Shown here: positions 50,738-53,163 of the stretch, one piece after another
Numbering within the stretch: the stretch's first letter is position 1
Layout of the letters: every line of letters starts with the position of its first letter
Assembly (NCBI RefSeq): GCF_900091315.1
Contig: NZ_FLSP01000060.1
Location: 1-53,163 of the forward strand
DNA: 53,163 nt
Source: Streptomyces sp. DI166
GTDB taxonomy: Bacteria; Actinomycetota; Actinomycetes; Streptomycetales; Streptomycetaceae
Direction of reading: 5' to 3'
Made by a program: the position numbers and the translations under genes
Notes under the pieces: model-generated
What the model was told of the DNA's origin: nothing
Seen by the model: the letters and a program-made list of their open reading frames with translations, nothing else
Databases searched by the model: none

Positions 50738-51505
50738 ATGGTAGGGGCTCCACTGGACACCACCAGAGCCGACAGGGGAGGTGCGGCTGCGCCTGTGGAT
50801 CGGGGAGGAGTGCTGCGGCGCTTTCTCGGATCGGCGGGTAAGCCGAAATCCGTGAACGACACCGCAGCTGACCACGCCGCCGACCACGCCCAGACCGCGA
50901 CCTTCTCCACCGACGCGGACGGGCAGGCGTGGACTCCGCCCACGTGGGAGGAGATCGTCAGCACCCACAGCGGTCGTGTCTACCGCCTCGCGTACCGGCT
51001 CACCGGCAACCAGCACGACGCCGAGGACCTCACCCAGGAGGTCTTCGTCCGCGTCTTCCGCTCGCTGTCCACCTACACCCCGGGCACGTTCGAGGGCTGG
51101 CTGCACCGCATCACCACCAACCTCTTCCTGGACATGGTCCGGCGCAAGCAGCGCATCCGCTTCGACGCACTCGGGGAGGACGCGGCCGAGCGGCTGCCCA
51201 GCCGGGAGCCGTCCCCGCAGCAGGTCTTCAACGACGCGCACTTCGACGCCGACGTCCAGCAGGCCCTCGACACCCTCGCGCCGGAGTTCCGCGCCGCGGT
51301 CGTCCTGTGCGACATCGAAGGACTGTCGTACGAGGAGATCGCCGCCACGCTCGGCGTCAAGCTCGGCACCGTGCGGTCCCGTATCCACCGCGGTCGCTCG
51401 CAGCTGCGCAAGGCCCTCGCACACCGTTCCCCGGAGGCCCGGGCCGAGCGCCGGTCCTTCGTGCCGCGCGTGCCCGCACTGGGGGGAGGGGGCGCGACCG
51501 CGTGA
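50738..51505 (+). CDS. sigE: ECF RNA polymerase sigma factor, SigE type
   Basis: A 255-residue group 4 sigma factor. A poorly conserved N terminus of about 75 residues precedes region 2 (GRVYRLAYRLTGNQHDAEDLTQEVFVRVF, given in parts) and WLHRITTNLFLDMVRRKQ for -10 binding; region 4 has LSYEEIAATLGVKLGTVRSR for the -35. The ATG at 50738 has GAGG 5 nt upstream; an ATG 28 codons earlier lacks a site. It is coupled by GTGA to a zinc anti-sigma factor gene, as in mycobacterial sigE-rseA, where it answers envelope and oxidative stress. Here sigE refers to that synteny, not to S. coelicolor SigE. Confidence 0.92.
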   Translation: MVGAPLDTTRADRGGAAAPVDRGGVLRRFLGSAGKPKSVNDTAADHAADHAQTATFSTDADGQAWTPPTWEEIVSTHSGRVYRLAYRLTGNQHDAEDLTQEVFVRVFRSLSTYTPGTFEGWLHRITTNLFLDMVRRKQRIRFDALGEDAAERLPSREPSPQQVFNDAHFDADVQQALDTLAPEFRAAVVLCDIEGLSYEEIAATLGVKLGTVRSRIHRGRSQLRKALAHRSPEARAERRSFVPRVPALGGGGATA

Positions 51506-52467
51506 GTGGCACCCGACCCGAACCGGGCGAGCGACGGCTCGCCGAGCAGCACCTGGGAGACCGACTCTCCGCCCTGGTGGACGGAGAGCTCGGTCATGAC
51601 GCGCGCGAGCGGGTCCTCGCCCACCTGGCCACCTGCGCCAAGTGCAAGGCGGAGGCCGACGCCCAGCGGCAGCTGAAGAGCGTCTTCGCGGAGGCGGCCC
51701 CGCCGTCTCCCTCCGAGAGCTTCCTGGCCCGTCTGCAGGGCCTGCCCGGCGGTGACCTCGGCGGCTCCGCGCTGGGCGGAGGCGGCTTCGGCGGGTTCTC
51801 CGAGCAGCCCGGCGACGGCCCCTTCGGGACCCGGCGCGAGGACCGCTTCGAGTTCGGCTACGTCCCGGCCCGGCCGCACACCCCCGCGCTCACCGGCGCC
51901 TCGGCGGGCGGCTTCCGGGTGCACTCCGTCGGCCGCCCCGACGCGGACCGGCCGTCCTCACGCGGGCTGCGGTTCGCCTTTGTGGCCGCCGGAGCGGTCT
52001 CGCTGGCCGCCATCGCGCTGGGCGGCGTCACCGTCGGCGGTGTCGCGGGCGAGCCGGAGGCACGCGGTTCCGGCTCCGGCAGCAATGTGACCCCGGCACG
52101 CAGCCAGGGCAGTACGGCCGCGGCCACCCCCGAGACCCAGCGCCGCCGCGGCGTCGGGCCCCTGCTGGTGCAGGGCCAGGGGCAGCGGGCGGTCGGGGAC
52201 ACCCCGGCGCCCTCGACCTCGGTGTCCGCGCCGCTGCTGCCGGGGCCCGTCAAGGCCGCTCAGCAGACCGGCGGCTCGCTCACCACCCCGGTGGACGCGG
52301 TCGCGATGTCCCCGCTGATACGTCCGCTCAGCGCCACCCCGCCGCTCACGCTCACCACCTGGCGCCCCGCGCCGGAGGTCGCGACCCCGGGCCTGGCGGC
52401 CACACCCGTCCCGGGGGCGAGCCAGTCCCCGTCCGTGTCCCCCACCCTCTCCGGCACCAACCGCTGA
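51502..52467 (+). CDS. Zinc-binding anti-sigma factor (RseA-like)
   Basis: A 321-residue membrane protein. The N-terminal anti-sigma domain carries the zinc motif HLATCAKC (H41, C45, C48) after LSALVDGELGHDARERVLA. A Gly/Ser/Pro-rich linker is followed by one membrane helix (about 155-178) and a long, low-complexity Pro/Ala/Thr extracytoplasmic tail. The zinc-dependent domain probably holds the sigma factor encoded just upstream (GTGA overlap). The long outer domain could be a sensor for envelope stress. Confidence 0.92.
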   Translation: MSGTRPEPGERRLAEQHLGDRLSALVDGELGHDARERVLAHLATCAKCKAEADAQRQLKSVFAEAAPPSPSESFLARLQGLPGGDLGGSALGGGGFGGFSEQPGDGPFGTRREDRFEFGYVPARPHTPALTGASAGGFRVHSVGRPDADRPSSRGLRFAFVAAGAVSLAAIALGGVTVGGVAGEPEARGSGSGSNVTPARSQGSTAAATPETQRRRGVGPLLVQGQGQRAVGDTPAPSTSVSAPLLPGPVKAAQQTGGSLTTPVDAVAMSPLIRPLSATPPLTLTTWRPAPEVATPGLAATPVPGASQSPSVSPTLSGTNR

Positions 52468-52589
52468 CCCGGACTCTGCGCGGCGGCGCGTGAACCTGGT
52501 TGAATCCGGGGTGGGCCGCGTTCCGGGCAGGACAGCCGGGGCGCGGCGGCGGAGTTCGAGGGGCCGTCGTGGCCGGCTGTGGGGAGAGC

Positions 52590-53163
52590 ATGGACGAGGG
52601 GAAGCCGACGAAGGCGAAGAGGTGGGGCCGCTCCTGGCTCCAGGGCCCTTCGGCCCGCACGGCCGAGGCGACACCGAACGCCGACGGCGACTTCGAACTG
52701 GAGCGACCCATCGCCGAGACGTCCTCCGACGGCGACTACGAACTGAGCCGTCCCGGTCCTCCGGCCCCGGAAACAGCGGCACCGGTGAGTGCCCATGGCT
52801 CCGGCTCCGCAGGATCGACGGCGCTCGACACGGCGGCTCCTGGGGAAGCGCCCGGTGCCCCCGGGGGCTCGACGGCATCGGACGGCTCCGGAACGATGGA
52901 GGCTTTCGCCGCCGCCGAGGCTCCGACCGCGCCCGGTACGGCCGCTCCGGCAGCAGCCATGCCCCCGGCCTCCGGCGAGCCCACGATGGCCGACGCCCCG
53001 GCCCCGGCAGGCCCGGCCGCCCCCGGCGCCGCCGCTCCAGTCGCCGCCGTTCCCGCCGAAGCGCACGCCGTCGATGGCGGTTCCGCCCCCGCCGACGACC
53101 GCCCCCGCCCCCTTCACGACCCCGACCCCTACAGCACCCCGCCCTACGGCGAGCCCGGCCCCT
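52590..53163 (+). CDS. Start of a Pro/Ala-rich protein, possibly an HtrA-type serine protease (incomplete at window end)
   Basis: An open frame from ATG 52590, preceded by GGGGAGAG, runs 191 codons to the edge of the window without a stop. Visible residues are low-complexity: acidic/basic N terminus (MDEGKPTKAKRWGRSWLQG), two copies of the DFELERP/DYELSRP motif, then Ala/Pro/Gly-rich disordered sequence. This is the typical cytoplasmic tail of Streptomyces trypsin-like membrane proteases, and htrA follows sigE-rseA in mycobacteria. The protease domain lies outside the window, so the call rests on synteny. Confidence 0.7.
   Translation, partial: MDEGKPTKAKRWGRSWLQGPSARTAEATPNADGDFELERPIAETSSDGDYELSRPGPPAPETAAPVSAHGSGSAGSTALDTAAPGEAPGAPGGSTASDGSGTMEAFAAAEAPTAPGTAAPAAAMPPASGEPTMADAPAPAGPAAPGAAAPVAAVPAEAHAVDGGSAPADDRPRPLHDPDPYSTPPYGEPGP

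Overview
High G+C, GTG/TTG starts, tightly overlapping operons and the gene families present mark this as a Streptomyces chromosome (inference from sequence, no database search run). Several families are Streptomyces hallmarks: a BldK-type oligopeptide importer, a WhiJ-like regulator/DUF397/anti-sigma-like triad, and a SpoIIE-type phosphatase with PAS, GAF and HATPase domains.

Layout. 1-8.2 kb: a PAS-GAF-SpoIIE phosphatase, a coiled-coil membrane protein, then a leftward succinate dehydrogenase operon (small coiled-coil protein, five-helix membrane anchor, sdhA, sdhB) resembling mycobacterial Sdh1. 8.5-12.7 kb: an LpqW-like lipoprotein and the translational GTPase typA. 13.4-25.6 kb: two paralogous five-gene oligopeptide ABC importers in tandem (lipoprotein, two permeases, two ATPases each), the first in the position of the bldK locus, followed by a convergent S9 peptidase that could digest imported peptides. 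28-35.2 kb: an accessory-looking stretch with a small membrane protein, a WhiJ-like triad, a very large membrane-anchored nSTAND-type NTPase with 14 WD40 repeats, a NIPSNAP-like protein, a probable toxin-antitoxin-like pair with a palindromic operator, and a gene remnant. 35.2-53.2 kb: conserved housekeeping genes: mshB (mycothiol), a disordered-tail membrane protein, fdxA, dapC and dapE (lysine/peptidoglycan), a LOG-family protein, a FolP2-like protein, a DivIVA-like protein, tag, an enoyl-CoA hydratase, a DUF3117 protein, an O-methyltransferase with an apparent ATT start, an ECF sigma factor with its zinc anti-sigma factor, and the first 191 codons of a Pro/Ala-rich protein that by synteny may be an HtrA-type protease.

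How it fits together. From memory, the order lpqW - typA - mshB - fdxC - dapC - dapE - LOG - folP2 - DivIVA-like - tag - DUF3117 - O-methyltransferase - sigE - rseA - htrA mirrors the Mycobacterium tuberculosis Rv1165-Rv1223 region, so the window is an ancient actinobacterial block into which the peptide importers and the 28-35 kb accessory genes are inserted between typA and mshB. Strong intrinsic-type hairpins close most transcription units. No tRNA, rRNA, CRISPR array, transposase or integrase was seen.
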